Assembly (NCBI RefSeq): GCF_900129235.1 | Contig: NZ_FQUV01000008.1 | Coordinates: 62,001-126,000 of the forward strand | Source of the DNA: Litoreibacter ascidiaceicola | GTDB lineage: Bacteria > Pseudomonadota > Alphaproteobacteria > Rhodobacterales > Rhodobacteraceae | Length of the DNA stretch: 64,000 nt | Direction of reading: 5' to 3' | Part shown: piece by piece, positions 52,156-61,331 of the stretch | Layout of the letters: the number at the start of each line of letters is the position of its first letter | Numbering within the stretch: position 1 is the first letter of the stretch | The notes under the pieces: generated by a model | Told to the model about the DNA's origin: nothing | Database searches by the model: none | What the model saw: only the letters and a program-made list of their open reading frames with translations | Translations under genes and position numbers: made by a program

Positions 52156-53802
52156 ATGAGACTTCGTGCCAGCCTAGCCGCTTTTTTGATGATGTCGGTG
52201 CCGGTTTGGGCGGGGGATGTGGCCCTTGTCGTCGGCAACGAGGACTATGCCAACGGGCGCGATTTGAGCGCGGCGGACGAGATCCTGGATGCGGTTGCGC
52301 CGCTGGAAGAGGCGGGGTTCGAGGTGCTGAGCGGCTCGGATCTGACGGCTGAAGCGTTGGCGGGACTGGTATCCGAGCTAAACGCCAAGGTGGACGGGAC
52401 GGGTCGGGTCGTCATCGCTTTGGCAGGACATTTCGGGAATAGCTTGAGCGGGAACTGGATTATCGGCGCGGATGCTGAAGCGCCGGATTTGGGCGTGATT
52501 GCTACGCAGTCGGTTCCTCTGAATATACTGATGGACATCGCGGCCCGTGCACCGGGAGGTGCAGTGGTTGCGCTTGGAATGGAAGACGCGGAGTTCGAGT
52601 TCGGTGCGGGTGTGCGGCCGGGACTAGACGGGTTGGACATCCCGCAAGGCGTGAGTGTCATTACCGGCCCTTCGGGTGACGTGGCGGATTACGCCAAGGA
52701 TGCTTTGGGCGAGAAGGGGCAATCGATCGCCAACGCGCTGAATGCGTGGCCGAGTTTGACCGGTTCGGGGTTCATGGCACCGTTGGTGCCGTTCCTGCCA
52801 AGTGACGGGGCGACGCCGCCTGTCGTTGCAAAAGCTGACCCTGATGCAGAGCAGAAAGCGTTTTGGAAGGTGACGCAGGACATTGGTACGATGGACGCGT
52901 TTGAGGCGTATTTGAAGCGTCATCCTGACGGGCTGTTTGCGGCTGACGCGCGGGCCGAGATCGACAAGATCAAAGCGCAACCCTTGCTGTTGGCAGAACA
53001 GGGCGAAAAGGCGCTGAACCTTAGCCGCGACCGGCGGCGGGAAATTCAGCGCGCACTGTCGCTGCTGGAGTATGACCCCAAAGGGATCGACGGGATTTTC
53101 GGGCGAGGATCGCGTGCGGCGATTCAGAAATGGCAGAATGTGAATGGTGAAACTGCGACTGGCTTCGTGACGCAATCGCAGATTGAACGGTTGGGCGCGC
53201 AGGCGGACCGCCGGGCGCAGGAATTGGAAATAGAGGCCGAGAAACGCAAGATTGAACTGGAACGCAAAGACCGCGCCTATTGGAGAGCGACCGGTCAAGG
53301 TGGTGACGAGACCGGGCTGCGCGCCTATCTGGAACGCTATCCTGATGGAGTTTTCGCAGAGATTGCCACCGCTCGGTTGGAGCCGTTTGAAGAGGCGCGT
53401 CGCGCTGCGGCGGCGGAGCAGGATCGTGCAGCTTGGGATGCGGCCGAGTCCGTCGGGTCGCTCGCGGCCTATGAGGGCTATGTTCAGGCGAACCCCGAAG
53501 GGGCGTTTGTCGAGCAAGCCCGCGCGAAGATTGCCGAGCTGGAATTCGAGGCGAAGAATGCGGGCGCGCTGGAAGCGGCACAACGCAACGAGGAACGGCT
53601 GGGGTTGAACGGCACCACGCGGCGATTGGTCGAGGATCGACTGGAGTCACTGGGGTTGAAACCCGGAGCCGTGGACGGAACATTTGATGATGACAGCCGC
53701 CGTGCGATCAGACGGTATCAAGAGGCGCGCAACCTGCCGCGCACGGGGTTCCTGAACCAGCAAACTCTGGTGCGCTTGCTGGCGGATTCAGTGCTGCGCT
53801 AG
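52156..53802 (+). CDS. Exported caspase-like (inactive) protein with two peptidoglycan-binding domains
   Basis: The 548-residue protein has a signal peptide (residues 1-19), a caspase/C14-like N-terminal domain ([12 protein letters not shown], 23-34; AGHFG with His92), and three repeats of about 38 residues of the form AxWxxxxxxxxxxAxxxYLxxxPDGxFA (near 235, 375 and 420). Two peptidoglycan-binding-1 domains follow the pattern [20 protein letters not shown] (about 310) and [20 protein letters not shown] (about 500). There is no cysteine in the whole protein, so the caspase domain cannot be a cysteine protease. A coiled coil lies near 350-375. It starts 14 bases after the ligase gene. Function is unknown. 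Confidence 0.8.
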   Translation: MRLRASLAAFLMMSVPVWAGDVALVVGNEDYANGRDLSAADEILDAVAPLEEAGFEVLSGSDLTAEALAGLVSELNAKVDGTGRVVIALAGHFGNSLSGNWIIGADAEAPDLGVIATQSVPLNILMDIAARAPGGAVVALGMEDAEFEFGAGVRPGLDGLDIPQGVSVITGPSGDVADYAKDALGEKGQSIANALNAWPSLTGSGFMAPLVPFLPSDGATPPVVAKADPDAEQKAFWKVTQDIGTMDAFEAYLKRHPDGLFAADARAEIDKIKAQPLLLAEQGEKALNLSRDRRREIQRALSLLEYDPKGIDGIFGRGSRAAIQKWQNVNGETATGFVTQSQIERLGAQADRRAQELEIEAEKRKIELERKDRAYWRATGQGGDETGLRAYLERYPDGVFAEIATARLEPFEEARRAAAAEQDRAAWDAAESVGSLAAYEGYVQANPEGAFVEQARAKIAELEFEAKNAGALEAAQRNEERLGLNGTTRRLVEDRLESLGLKPGAVDGTFDDDSRRAIRRYQEARNLPRTGFLNQQTLVRLLADSVLR

Positions 53803-54395
53803 AGCGCTTTGCGGGCTTTCAGCGCGGCGGAGATTGTGCCGTCGTCAAGATAGTCGAGCTCCCCGCCGATGGGGACGCCTTGGGCGAGGGACGTGACGGC
53901 GACTCCGCGTGTTTCGAGCTCTCCGGCGATATAATGGGCGGTGGTTTGACCGTCGATCGTGGCGTTCAGGGCGAGGATCACCTCGGTGATCTGCTCCTCC
54001 GCGACGCGGGTCATCAGCTTGGGTATGCGGAGTTCTTCGGGGCCGACGGCGTCCAGCGCGGAGAGCGTGCCGCCGAGCACATGATAGCGGCCCTTGAAGA
54101 CGCCGGAGCGTTCCATTGCCCAGAGGTCGGCCACGTCTTCGACGACGCAAATCTCGCCATTGGCGCGCTTGTGGGAGGTGCAGATATCGCAGACGTCAGA
54201 CGTGCCGATATTGCCGCAGTTGAGGCATTCGCGCGCGGTGACGGCGACCTTTTGCAAGCTGTCGGACAAGGGTGTCATCAACAGCGCGCGTTTTTTGATC
54301 ATGTGCAACACCGCGCGACGGGCCGAGCGGGGGCCAAGCCCGGGGAGCTTGGCCATCATCTCGATCAGAGCGTCGATGTCTTTCGTGCTACTCAA
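53799..54395 (-). CDS. recR: Recombination mediator protein RecR
   Basis: The 198-residue protein has a helix-hairpin-helix ([17 protein letters not shown]), a C4 zinc finger ([16 protein letters not shown]) and a Toprim domain ([14 protein letters not shown] ... [16 protein letters not shown]). RecR loads RecA onto gapped DNA with RecFO. It follows ybaB on the same strand after 62 bases; the dnaX-ybaB-recR order is common in bacteria. It overlaps the end of the convergent caspase-like gene by four bases. Confidence 0.97.
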   Translation of the reverse strand: MSSTKDIDALIEMMAKLPGLGPRSARRAVLHMIKKRALLMTPLSDSLQKVAVTARECLNCGNIGTSDVCDICTSHKRANGEICVVEDVADLWAMERSGVFKGRYHVLGGTLSALDAVGPEELRIPKLMTRVAEEQITEVILALNATIDGQTTAHYIAGELETRGVAVTSLAQGVPIGGELDYLDDGTISAALKARKAL

Positions 54396-54457
54396 ACGGG
54401 CGCGCCTTGTGTTGCTGTCGGAGCCTCCGGCGGAGGTATTTTTGAAGCAATGATAGG

Positions 54458-54802
54458 TTAGAAGGGGAGTTTCATTCCGGCGGGAATACCCATTTCTTCG
54501 GTGAGCTTGCTCATCTCGGATTCGGCCTTTGCCGCGGCTTTCGATTGCGCGTCTTTGATGGCGGCGAGGATCAGGTCTTCGACGACTTCCTTTTCGTCGG
54601 GGTGGAAGATCGACGGGTCGATGTCGAGACCGGTCAGGATGCCTTTGGCGGTGGCTGTGGCCTTGACCAGACCCGCGCCGCTTTCGCCTTGGACTTCGAT
54701 GTTTTGCAGATCTTCCTGCATCCGGGTCATCTTGTCCTGCATTTCTTTGGCTTTTTTCATCATTCCGGCCATATCGCCGAGGCTGCCTAGTCCTTTGAGC
54801 AT
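54458..54802 (-). CDS. YbaB/EbfC family nucleoid-associated protein
   Basis: The 114-residue protein has the YbaB core: [39 protein letters not shown] followed by the [22 protein letters not shown] segment. YbaB dimers bind DNA without strong sequence specificity. ATG at 54802 gives the usual length; the longer upstream frame has no family match. It is in the dnaX-ybaB-recR order. Confidence 0.93.
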   Translation of the reverse strand: MLKGLGSLGDMAGMMKKAKEMQDKMTRMQEDLQNIEVQGESGAGLVKATATAKGILTGLDIDPSIFHPDEKEVVEDLILAAIKDAQSKAAAKAESEMSKLTEEMGIPAGMKLPF

Positions 54803-54878
54803 CTGAGTGTCTCCAATTGAGAAATCGTGTTTGGGGTGCTTATGACAGAGGGCATATAGGGGCCACAAGCGGGTGTGA

Positions 54879-56612
54879 CTAGTCGTCCTCGAACGGGTCC
54901 CATTCGTCTTCCACCACGGGAAGCGCCTCGACGGCGGCTTCCTGGATCAAGTCTGCGGCGGTGCGGATTTCTATGATCTTGGCGCTTGGGAAGGCTTGGA
55001 GGGTGGCTTGCATCAGCGGGTGTTCAGTTGCCTCCGCCTTGAGTGCGTTGGCCTCGGCGTCGCGTTCGGCGGCCAGCGTGGGGGCACCGCCTTCGTTGAC
55101 CAAGGTGACGGCCCAGCGTTGGCCGGTCCATTGCTGCAGGCGGGCGCCGAGACGCGCGGCGAGGTCGCGGGGGGCGTCGTCGGTGGGGACGAATTCGATG
55201 CGGCCGGGGGAGTAGTGGGCGAGCTGCACGTAGCCTTCGACCTCTACCAGTAGCTTCACGTCGCGATTGGTGCGGATCAGGCCGACGATGTGGTTGAAGG
55301 TGGGGTAGTGTGCCAGCGCGGTTTCCGCCGACAGGTCCAGCGCGGCGGAGGTGCCGCCGCCAGCGCTTACCGTTTGGGTTTGCGCCCGTGCGGTGGTCAT
55401 GCCGCCTTGCGGGGCGGTGGTGCCCGCGGGTGGCGCGGGCGGCGGAGGCGTGTCTTGCATCTTGCGCACCAGTTCCTCGGGCGAGGGCAGGTCGGCCATG
55501 TGGGTGAGGCGGATGATTGCCATCTCGGCGGCCATCATGGCGTTGGGGGCGCTGGCGACTTCTTCGAGAGATTTCAGCAGGAGTTGCCACATGCGGGACA
55601 TGGCGCGCATCGGAAGCGCCTCGGCCATTTGTGCGCCACGTGTGCGCTCGTCCGGGCCGACGGTGGGGTCGTCTGCGGCCTCTGGTGTGATCTTGATGAC
55701 GGAGACCCAGTGGGTGATTTCGGCCAGATCGCGCAGCACGGCCATGGGGTCGGCGCCGTCGGCATATTGCGAGGACAACTCCTGCAACGCGCCCGCGGCG
55801 TCGCCCTTCATGATGAGGTCGAACAAGTCCAGCACGCGGCCACGGTCGGCGAGGCCGAGCATGGCGCGGACTTGCGGCGCTGTGGTCTCGCCCGCGCCGT
55901 GGGAAATGGCTTGGTCCATCAGGGACATGGCGTCGCGGACGGAGCCTTCGGCGGCGCGGGTGATCAGGGCCAGCGCGTCCTCGGCAATTTCGGCGTTTTC
56001 CTTGGCGGCGATGGATTGCAGGTGGGCGATCATCACCTCCGGCTCGATGCGGCGCAGATCAAAGCGCTGGCAACGGGACAGGACGGTGACCGGAACCTTG
56101 CGGATTTCTGTGGTGGCGAAGATGAATTTGACGTGCTCGGGCGGCTCTTCCAGCGTCTTCAACAGGGCGTTGAAGGCGGAGGTGGAGAGCATGTGCACCT
56201 CGTCGATGATGTAGATTTTGTAGCGCGCGGAGGCGGCGCGGTAATGCACAGAGTCGATGATTTCGCGGATGTCGCCGACGCCTGTGCGCGATGCCGCGTC
56301 CATTTCCATGACGTCGACATGGCGGCCTTCGGCGATGGCGACGCAGTTGTCGCAGACCCCACAAGGCTCCGTGGTCGGGCCACCTGTGCCGTCGGCACCA
56401 GTGCAGTTCATACCTTTGGCGATGATCCGCGCGGTGGTGGTTTTGCCGGTGCCGCGAATGCCCGTCATGATGAAGGCCTGCGCGATGCGGCCCGCGTCGA
56501 AGGCGTTTTTCAGGGTGCGGACCATGGCATCCTGACCGATCAGGTCGGCAAATGTCGCAGGGCGGTATTTCCGCGCCAGAACCTGATAGCCGCCGCTGGT
56601 CGTTTCAGTCAT
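54879..56612 (-). CDS. dnaX: DNA polymerase III subunit gamma/tau
   Basis: The 577-residue protein has the AAA+ clamp-loader domain: Walker A GIRGTGKTTTARI near residue 50, the zinc-binding C-x8-C-x2-C-x2-C module (CTGADGTGGPTTEPCGVCDNC), IYIIDEVHML and the sensor VLSRCQRFDLRR. A proline/alanine-rich linker (about 385-430) and a tau-type C-terminal domain follow. It is the clamp-loader core that also bridges polymerase and helicase. ATG at 56612 matches the family start. It is upstream of ybaB by 76 bases. Confidence 0.97.
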   Translation of the reverse strand: MTETTSGGYQVLARKYRPATFADLIGQDAMVRTLKNAFDAGRIAQAFIMTGIRGTGKTTTARIIAKGMNCTGADGTGGPTTEPCGVCDNCVAIAEGRHVDVMEMDAASRTGVGDIREIIDSVHYRAASARYKIYIIDEVHMLSTSAFNALLKTLEEPPEHVKFIFATTEIRKVPVTVLSRCQRFDLRRIEPEVMIAHLQSIAAKENAEIAEDALALITRAAEGSVRDAMSLMDQAISHGAGETTAPQVRAMLGLADRGRVLDLFDLIMKGDAAGALQELSSQYADGADPMAVLRDLAEITHWVSVIKITPEAADDPTVGPDERTRGAQMAEALPMRAMSRMWQLLLKSLEEVASAPNAMMAAEMAIIRLTHMADLPSPEELVRKMQDTPPPPAPPAGTTAPQGGMTTARAQTQTVSAGGGTSAALDLSAETALAHYPTFNHIVGLIRTNRDVKLLVEVEGYVQLAHYSPGRIEFVPTDDAPRDLAARLGARLQQWTGQRWAVTLVNEGGAPTLAAERDAEANALKAEATEHPLMQATLQAFPSAKIIEIRTAADLIQEAAVEALPVVEDEWDPFEDD

Positions 56613-56671
56613 GGGAGTTCCTTGGATTCGGGTGCGCCCCAGAGCCTAATTCGCGAGGGCGGCGAGGTCCA

Positions 56672-57037
56672 CTAGAGACTCCACAGCACCGCGCCGACGG
56701 CGGCGGCGGCGAGGCTCATCAGAAGGGCGAGGAAGCGGAAATTTCGGCTGGGGGTCGCCTCGGCATTGGTTTCATTGAGGCGGTCCCACGTTTTGGTGGC
56801 TTGCCTCTGCGCCGACCAGAAAATCAGGATCGCGACGATCAGGAACATTGAGGCCACGGCTTTGGCGGCCCAAGTGGGGTCGAAATCACCGAACACGGCT
56901 TTCAGGCCGATGGCGACGCCAATCGCGCCCAACCCGGTGCCCATCCAGCTGGCGAAGGTACGCTCGTTGGCCATGATCGTGCGATCTTCGGCCCAGTCGG
57001 TGCGCTCTTCGGCAAGGTCTTGGTTATCTTTGCTCAT
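56672..57037 (-). CDS. DUF202 membrane protein
   Basis: The 121-residue protein has an acidic N-terminus, then the DUF202 signature ANERTFASWMGTGLGAIGVAIGL and three membrane segments (about 30-50, 62-82 and 97-118). The bacterial family has no fixed function. ATG at 57037 gives the expected length. It sits between the SRP RNA gene and dnaX on the same strand. Confidence 0.85.
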   Translation of the reverse strand: MSKDNQDLAEERTDWAEDRTIMANERTFASWMGTGLGAIGVAIGLKAVFGDFDPTWAAKAVASMFLIVAILIFWSAQRQATKTWDRLNETNAEATPSRNFRFLALLMSLAAAAVGAVLWSL

Positions 57038-57075
57038 AATTGGCAAGGATAGGGCTTCGAGCGGTGATGGAAAGA

Positions 57076-57102
57076 AGAAAGCGCGCCATAGATCAGGCGC
57101 GC
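57076..57102 (-). terminator. Terminator of the SRP RNA gene
   Basis: On the minus strand a 7-bp stem (57096-57102 with 57081-57087, GCGCGCC arms) with an eight-base loop is followed by TTTCTTC, directly after the SRP RNA 3' end. Confidence 0.85.
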
Positions 57103-57104
57103 TG

Positions 57105-57201
57105 GGTGAGAGGTTGGACATCGACCCAAGTGGGGCTCGTTGTGGCTGCTTCCTTCCGGATCTGACCAGGTTGGCGAGGCACTTGCCCGCGCCAACCCCT
57201 C
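57105..57201 (-). ncRNA. ffs: Signal recognition particle RNA, small bacterial type
   Basis: The minus strand contains the conserved SRP domain IV loop: CTGGTCAG, then CCGGAAGGAAGCAGCC, in a hairpin. The ends pair as GAGGGGTTGG at the 5' side with CCAACCTC at the 3' side, giving a rod of about 97 bases. It binds Ffh to target membrane proteins. Its promoter and terminator are both visible. The ends are accurate to a few bases only. Confidence 0.92.
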
Positions 57202-57207
57202 AAGACC

Positions 57208-57236
57208 GATATAGGCACAGATTCTCGCGAACGCAA
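57208..57236 (-). promoter_or_regulatory. Promoter of the SRP RNA gene
   Basis: On the minus strand TTGCGT (57236-57231) and TATATC (57213-57208) are 17 bases apart, and six bases later the proposed RNA begins at 57201. This fits a housekeeping sigma-70-type promoter. Confidence 0.75.
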
Positions 57237-57294
57237 GGTTTGCCAACTTTGTATTCCCGTGCCAGAAGCGGAGCAATCAAACGAGGGACTTACG

Positions 57295-58260
57295 GTGAAA
57301 CTTGCGGAAACGGTTACCTTTGGCGGCTCGGGGCTGGATCGCGCGGCGCATTTGCGTGGCGATGCGGACGCGTTGAGTTCATTGCTGGACAATCCGGATA
57401 CGGGTGTGTTGCCCGTTTGGCGGGGTAAGCCGTTGATTGGCGGCGAAGACCGGGACCGCCCTGCATGGCAATCTGCGAACCATCCGATTTTTTCCGAGGC
57501 GGACGAAGCACCGATCTTCTTGGGTCTGGACAACGGGGTCGCACGGTTTGCGCGTGATATATCGGGCTGGGAGCCGGACGAGAATTTGGACACGCTGAAC
57601 CAGTTTCTTGACCCGTCCGAGCAGTATTATCCGGGGTTGCCCGACGACGAGCGGTTCTCGGAGCTGCGGGCGATCATGACGCATCTGACGCCGCGCGATG
57701 CAGAGTTGATTACAGCGGCAAAAGCCATTGGCAGCTGGCACGAGACGCATGGATATTGCGCCCGATGCGGTGCGAAAAGCACGATTTCCATGGCGGGCTG
57801 GCAGCGCGATTGCGACGCCTGCGGTGCGCACCACTTCCCGCGCACCGATCCGGTGGTGATCATGCTGGTCACCCATGGCAATTCGGTTCTTATGGGGCGC
57901 TCTCCGGGGTGGCCGGAGGGGATGTATTCCTGCCTTGCCGGATTTGTGGAGCCTGGGGAGACCATCGAGGCCGCAGTGCGCCGCGAGACGTTTGAGGAAT
58001 CGGGCATTCGGGTGGGCGAGGTGGAGTATCTGTCGAGCCAGCCCTGGCCGTTTCCGGCATCGCTGATGTTCGGGTGTCGTGGTCATGCGCTTAGTACGGA
58101 CATCACCATCGACCCTGTAGAAATTGAAGACGCAATCTGGGTCACCCGCGAAGAGATGATGGAGACGTTTGCGGGCAACAATCCGAAAATGAAAGCCGCC
58201 CGCAAAGGCGCAATCGCGCATTTCCTGTTGCTTAACTGGCTTCGGGATACGTTAGACTAA
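57295..58260 (+). CDS. nudC: NAD+ diphosphatase (NudC)
   Basis: The 321-residue protein has an N-terminal domain, a four-cysteine zinc ribbon (CARCGAKST ... CDACGAHHFPRTDP) and a Nudix domain with GFVEPGETIEAAVRRETFEESG (about 228-249). The SQPWPFPASLM segment after it marks NudC rather than other Nudix enzymes. It hydrolyses NAD(H) and removes NAD caps from RNA. I prefer GTG at 57295, six bases after GAGGGA; the alternative GTG at 57259 adds 12 residues without a ribosome-binding site. Confidence 0.94.
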   Translation: MKLAETVTFGGSGLDRAAHLRGDADALSSLLDNPDTGVLPVWRGKPLIGGEDRDRPAWQSANHPIFSEADEAPIFLGLDNGVARFARDISGWEPDENLDTLNQFLDPSEQYYPGLPDDERFSELRAIMTHLTPRDAELITAAKAIGSWHETHGYCARCGAKSTISMAGWQRDCDACGAHHFPRTDPVVIMLVTHGNSVLMGRSPGWPEGMYSCLAGFVEPGETIEAAVRRETFEESGIRVGEVEYLSSQPWPFPASLMFGCRGHALSTDITIDPVEIEDAIWVTREEMMETFAGNNPKMKAARKGAIAHFLLLNWLRDTLD

Positions 58261-58287
58261 AGGAAAGATAAGCAAGAGCAGGCCGAC

Positions 58288-58770
58288 ATGAAATTTTCCA
58301 CCAAGGAAGATCTTGAGATACCTATCGACGACGTCTTCGGGATGTTGTCGGATTTCGACGGGTTTGAACGCGCGATCCTGCGCCACGGGGCAGACGTCTC
58401 GCGCACCGACAAAATGGACGCCGTTGGCGTTGGCATGTCTTGGAAAGCCCGCGCGACCGTGCGCAGCAAAAAGCGCGACTTCGTTGTGAAGCTGGTCGAA
58501 TATGACCGCCCAAACCAGATGCTGTTCGACGTAACAACAAAGAACATGGCTGCGACGTTTCTGGTGGAACTGGTGGCAATGTCGCGGACCCGCACGCGAA
58601 TGCGGATCGAGCTAGACGTCAGACCGCAAACTCTGGCTGCCCGTTTGCTGATGCAATCGGCCAAACTGGCGCGGAATACGCTCAACCGCCGCTACAAAAC
58701 ACGGATCGCCCATTTCGCGAGTGATCTGGAAGACCGATACAAAAAAGGGCTCCGTGCAACCACCGCGTGA
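58288..58770 (+). CDS. SRPBCC-fold protein
   Basis: The 160-residue protein resembles START/Bet v1-like (SRPBCC) proteins: an alternating strand/helix beginning (EDLEIPIDDVFGMLSDFDGFERAI), central strands and a long C-terminal helix (about 110-155). No signal peptide is seen. Such folds bind hydrophobic ligands or act as cyclases or lipid carriers; the role here is unknown. It starts 27 bases after nudC on the same strand and may be co-transcribed. Confidence 0.7.
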   Translation: MKFSTKEDLEIPIDDVFGMLSDFDGFERAILRHGADVSRTDKMDAVGVGMSWKARATVRSKKRDFVVKLVEYDRPNQMLFDVTTKNMAATFLVELVAMSRTRTRMRIELDVRPQTLAARLLMQSAKLARNTLNRRYKTRIAHFASDLEDRYKKGLRATTA

Positions 58771-58872
58771 GCGTGAGGTCGTTTCTGCGGTCAAGCAAAT
58801 CACTCCTGACAATACCTGTCAGGAGGCGTGATTTATAACTCCCCTTCGAATCAATCGAGCAGGAGTTTCCCA

Positions 58873-59283
58873 ATGACCCGAACCGGCAGCTGCGCCTGTG
58901 GCGCTATTCGTTTTACCATCACCGCGCCGTTTATCGGTGTCGGGATGTGCCATTGCACGAAGTGCCAGAAAGCATCGGGCGGAGGTCCGAACTACGTCGC
59001 CCTGACCCCGAAAGACGGGTTGGAGGTCACGCAAGGACAACCGTCCATCTTTCAATCCGAGGGAAGCAGTGGCGGGACCATTGGTCGGGCGTTTTGTGGT
59101 GACTGCGGCACCCCGTTATGGAGCATTCCAGCGCATGAGCCGTTTTTCGCATTGAAGCTGGGCGCGTTGGACGACAATTCCGACCTTGAGCCGGAGATGC
59201 ATATCTACGTCTCATCCGCGCCGAAATGGCATGGGATCAATGACGACCTGCCTAAGTTTCCCCAGATGCCGCCGTCTGGCTAA
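58873..59283 (+). CDS. GFA family protein (glutathione-dependent formaldehyde-activating type)
   Basis: The 136-residue protein has the zinc-binding motifs of the GFA/CENP-V family: CACGAIRF near the start, CHCTKCQKASGG near residue 34 and FCGDCGTPLW near 78. A GCAGGAG site precedes ATG 58873. GFA proteins are mostly of unconfirmed function beyond a few formaldehyde-linked enzymes. It overlaps the end of the convergent NUDIX gene by 32 bases. Confidence 0.9.
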   Translation: MTRTGSCACGAIRFTITAPFIGVGMCHCTKCQKASGGGPNYVALTPKDGLEVTQGQPSIFQSEGSSGGTIGRAFCGDCGTPLWSIPAHEPFFALKLGALDDNSDLEPEMHIYVSSAPKWHGINDDLPKFPQMPPSG

Positions 59284-59701
59284 GGCCAAGGGCGAGGCGC
59301 AACACCTTGTCCACATTTTCGGACATCGGGCGGTCTCCTGTCAGGGCGGCGTCCAACGGTACCCAAGCGGCGTCCATCGCGTCGTCATCGGCGACGGGTG
59401 TGCCGGAGACGTATGTGCAGAGCACAGCGGCGAGCAGATAGTGGTGTTGCACCACGCCGTCGTCCGCTTGCGCAATGACGTCGATGTTCGTGAGGTAGCC
59501 TGTGGGTGTCGCGATGACGCCTGTTTCCTCCAGCAACTCGCGGGCGGCCGCTTCTAGGGCGGTCTCGCCGAGTTCTACATGGCCACCGGGGAAGCCCCAG
59601 AGACCCGCGTTTGGCGCGTTGCGGCGTTGGACCAACAGTGTATGGCCTTCGTGTACGACCACGGCAATCGCCCCGAGTTTGGGGCGACGCGGCTCAGTCA
59701 C
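59252..59701 (-). CDS. NUDIX hydrolase
   Basis: The 149-residue protein has a Nudix box GGHVELGETALEAAARELLEETG at about residues 39-61, within a normal Nudix fold (LGAIAVVVHEGHTLLVQRRN at the start). The substrate (a nucleoside diphosphate derivative or similar) is not known. The GTG start at 59701 overlaps the end of pheA by eight bases, so the two are probably translated in tandem. A longer upstream frame would lie inside pheA and is not supported. Confidence 0.88.
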   Translation of the reverse strand: MTEPRRPKLGAIAVVVHEGHTLLVQRRNAPNAGLWGFPGGHVELGETALEAAARELLEETGVIATPTGYLTNIDVIAQADDGVVQHHYLLAAVLCTYVSGTPVADDDAMDAAWVPLDAALTGDRPMSENVDKVLRLALGLSQTAASGET

Positions 59702-60527
59702 GGGCGAAGGCGGCAGGGTAGGTGCCGAGGATCTTGATCTCGGAGGTGAAGAACTCCAACTCCTCCATCGCGTGCTGGACGCCGATATCATCGGGGTGAC
59801 CGGAGATGTCCGCGTAGAACTGCGTCGCGGTGAATTCGCCATCGACCATGTAGCTTTCCAGCTTGGTCATGTTGACGCCGTTGGTCGCGAAGCCGCCCAT
59901 CGCCTTGTAGAGCGCGGCGGGGATGTTGCGCACGTTGAACACGAAGGACGTGATCATATGCGTATCACCGCGTCGCGACATGTCGGCTTTGGGCGACATG
60001 ATCAGGAAGCGGGTGGTGTTGGTGTCGTGGTCTTCGATGTCGTGGGCAAGCACTTCGAGTCCATGGGTGTCGGCGGCCATCTCGGAGGCCAGCACGCCGA
60101 TGCCTGCTTCCGGGTGTGCGGCAAGTTCGGCTGCAGCACCGGCGCTATCGGCGGCGGCCTCGCCACGGATGCCGTGCGCTTCAAGAAACGCGCGACACTG
60201 CGGGATCAGGACCAGATGTGCGCGCACGGTTTTGATGCTGTCGAGCGAGGTGCCTTTGGGGGCCATGAGGGCGATACGCACCCGCACGAAGGCTTCGTCG
60301 ATGATGTGCAGGCCGGACTCTGGCAACAAGCGGTGAATGTCCGCGACGCGACCGTAAGTTGTGTTCTCGACAGGCAACATGGCAAGGGCGGCATTGCCCG
60401 TGCGGACGGCGTCGATCACCTCTTCGAACGTGGTGCAGGGCAGGGGCTCCATATCGGGGCGCGCACGCACGCAGGCCTCGTGAGAATAGGCGCCGAGCTC
60501 CCCTTGGAACGCAATTTTCTGAGTCAT
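59694..60527 (-). CDS. pheA: Prephenate dehydratase
   Basis: The 277-residue monofunctional protein starts KIAFQGELGAYSHEA, has NTTYGRV and NTTRFLIM, the TRF-type catalytic segment, and a C-terminal ACT domain with NMTKLESYMVDGEF, where ESYM stands in place of the usual ESRP. It converts prephenate to phenylpyruvate, with phenylalanine feedback via ACT. ATG at 60527 is the family start. The NUDIX gene follows with an eight-base overlap. Confidence 0.95.
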   Translation of the reverse strand: MTQKIAFQGELGAYSHEACVRARPDMEPLPCTTFEEVIDAVRTGNAALAMLPVENTTYGRVADIHRLLPESGLHIIDEAFVRVRIALMAPKGTSLDSIKTVRAHLVLIPQCRAFLEAHGIRGEAAADSAGAAAELAAHPEAGIGVLASEMAADTHGLEVLAHDIEDHDTNTTRFLIMSPKADMSRRGDTHMITSFVFNVRNIPAALYKAMGGFATNGVNMTKLESYMVDGEFTATQFYADISGHPDDIGVQHAMEELEFFTSEIKILGTYPAAFARD

Positions 60528-60634
60528 AGTGCATTTTCCCGCAAAAAGGCGTTTAGTCGCGGTGTCTAGCCCTTGCAGAACCGTATGGGAAGACGATACA
60601 TACCGCCGAAACGCCAAACGGGTGAGAGACAGAC

Positions 60635-61159
60635 ATGTTTGACACGATGACAATGACCAAAGTTCTGGGTGCGCTCTGCGGATCGCTTCTGGTGTTCCTG
60701 CTGGGTGGCTGGGCTGCCGACCTGATCTACCACGGCGGCGAAGGCGGTCACGGGGACGAGCATCAGCAAGCCTATGTTATCGAAGTTGAAGGTGGCGAGG
60801 CCGAAGTCGAAGAAGAAGTTGTGGAAGTAGACTTCGACGAGATGATGGCACAGTCCGACGCCGAGAAAGGCGCCAAGGTCTTTTCCAAGTGCAAAGCCTG
60901 CCACAAGCTGGAAGACGGCGCGAACGGCACAGGTCCGCACCTGTATGGTGTCGTCGGACGTGATATTGCTGCTGTTGGTGACTTCGGATATTCCGACGTG
61001 CTGATCGGCAAAGAAGGCGAATGGTCGCCGGCGCAACTGCAAGCGTTCCTTGAGAACCCCAAGGCTTACGCGCCGGGCACCAAGATGAGCTTTGCAGGCC
61101 TTAAGAAGATTGAAGACCGCGCCAACCTAATCGCATATCTCGAGACAATTGGCGGCTAA
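60635..61159 (+). CDS. cycM: Membrane-anchored cytochrome c-552
   Basis: The 174-residue protein has a non-cleaved N-terminal anchor (residues 8-32), an acidic stretch (about 50-70), and a class I cytochrome c domain with the heme motif CKACH (Cys86, Cys89, His90) and a Met ligand in GTKMSFAGL (Met151). It closely matches CycM of Paracoccus, which carries electrons from the bc1 complex to cytochrome oxidase. It is divergent from pheA, 107 bases away, and a terminator follows. Confidence 0.95.
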   Translation: MFDTMTMTKVLGALCGSLLVFLLGGWAADLIYHGGEGGHGDEHQQAYVIEVEGGEAEVEEEVVEVDFDEMMAQSDAEKGAKVFSKCKACHKLEDGANGTGPHLYGVVGRDIAAVGDFGYSDVLIGKEGEWSPAQLQAFLENPKAYAPGTKMSFAGLKKIEDRANLIAYLETIGG

Positions 61160-61182
61160 GTCCGGCGTAGACATGATTTCCG

Positions 61183-61213
61183 AAAGGCCGTCCGATTGGG
61201 CGGCCTTTTTCGT
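61183..61213 (+). terminator. Intrinsic terminator of cycM
   Basis: AAGGCCG (61184-61190) and CGGCCTT (61201-61207) form a stem, extended inside by CC-GG pairs, and TTTTTCG follows. It lies 24 bases after the cycM stop. Confidence 0.85.
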
Positions 61214-61331
61214 TCCAAGTCGATCCGCTTCGCTCACAATCGCGCAATCGGCCTTGATTGTTGAACAAATCCGACTTCTTTTGGATTAACTGGTTAGTGT
61301 CGTGACGATGACAGGTCTCAGGAGGATCCAA

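Noticed and set aside
55290-56675. 461-codon open frame on the plus strand opposite dnaX
   Set aside because: Glycine/histidine/arginine-rich shadow of the dnaX coding strand.
61268-61287. Short inverted repeat AATCC/GGATT before yejA
   Set aside because: Five-base arms with a ten-base loop are easily expected by chance.
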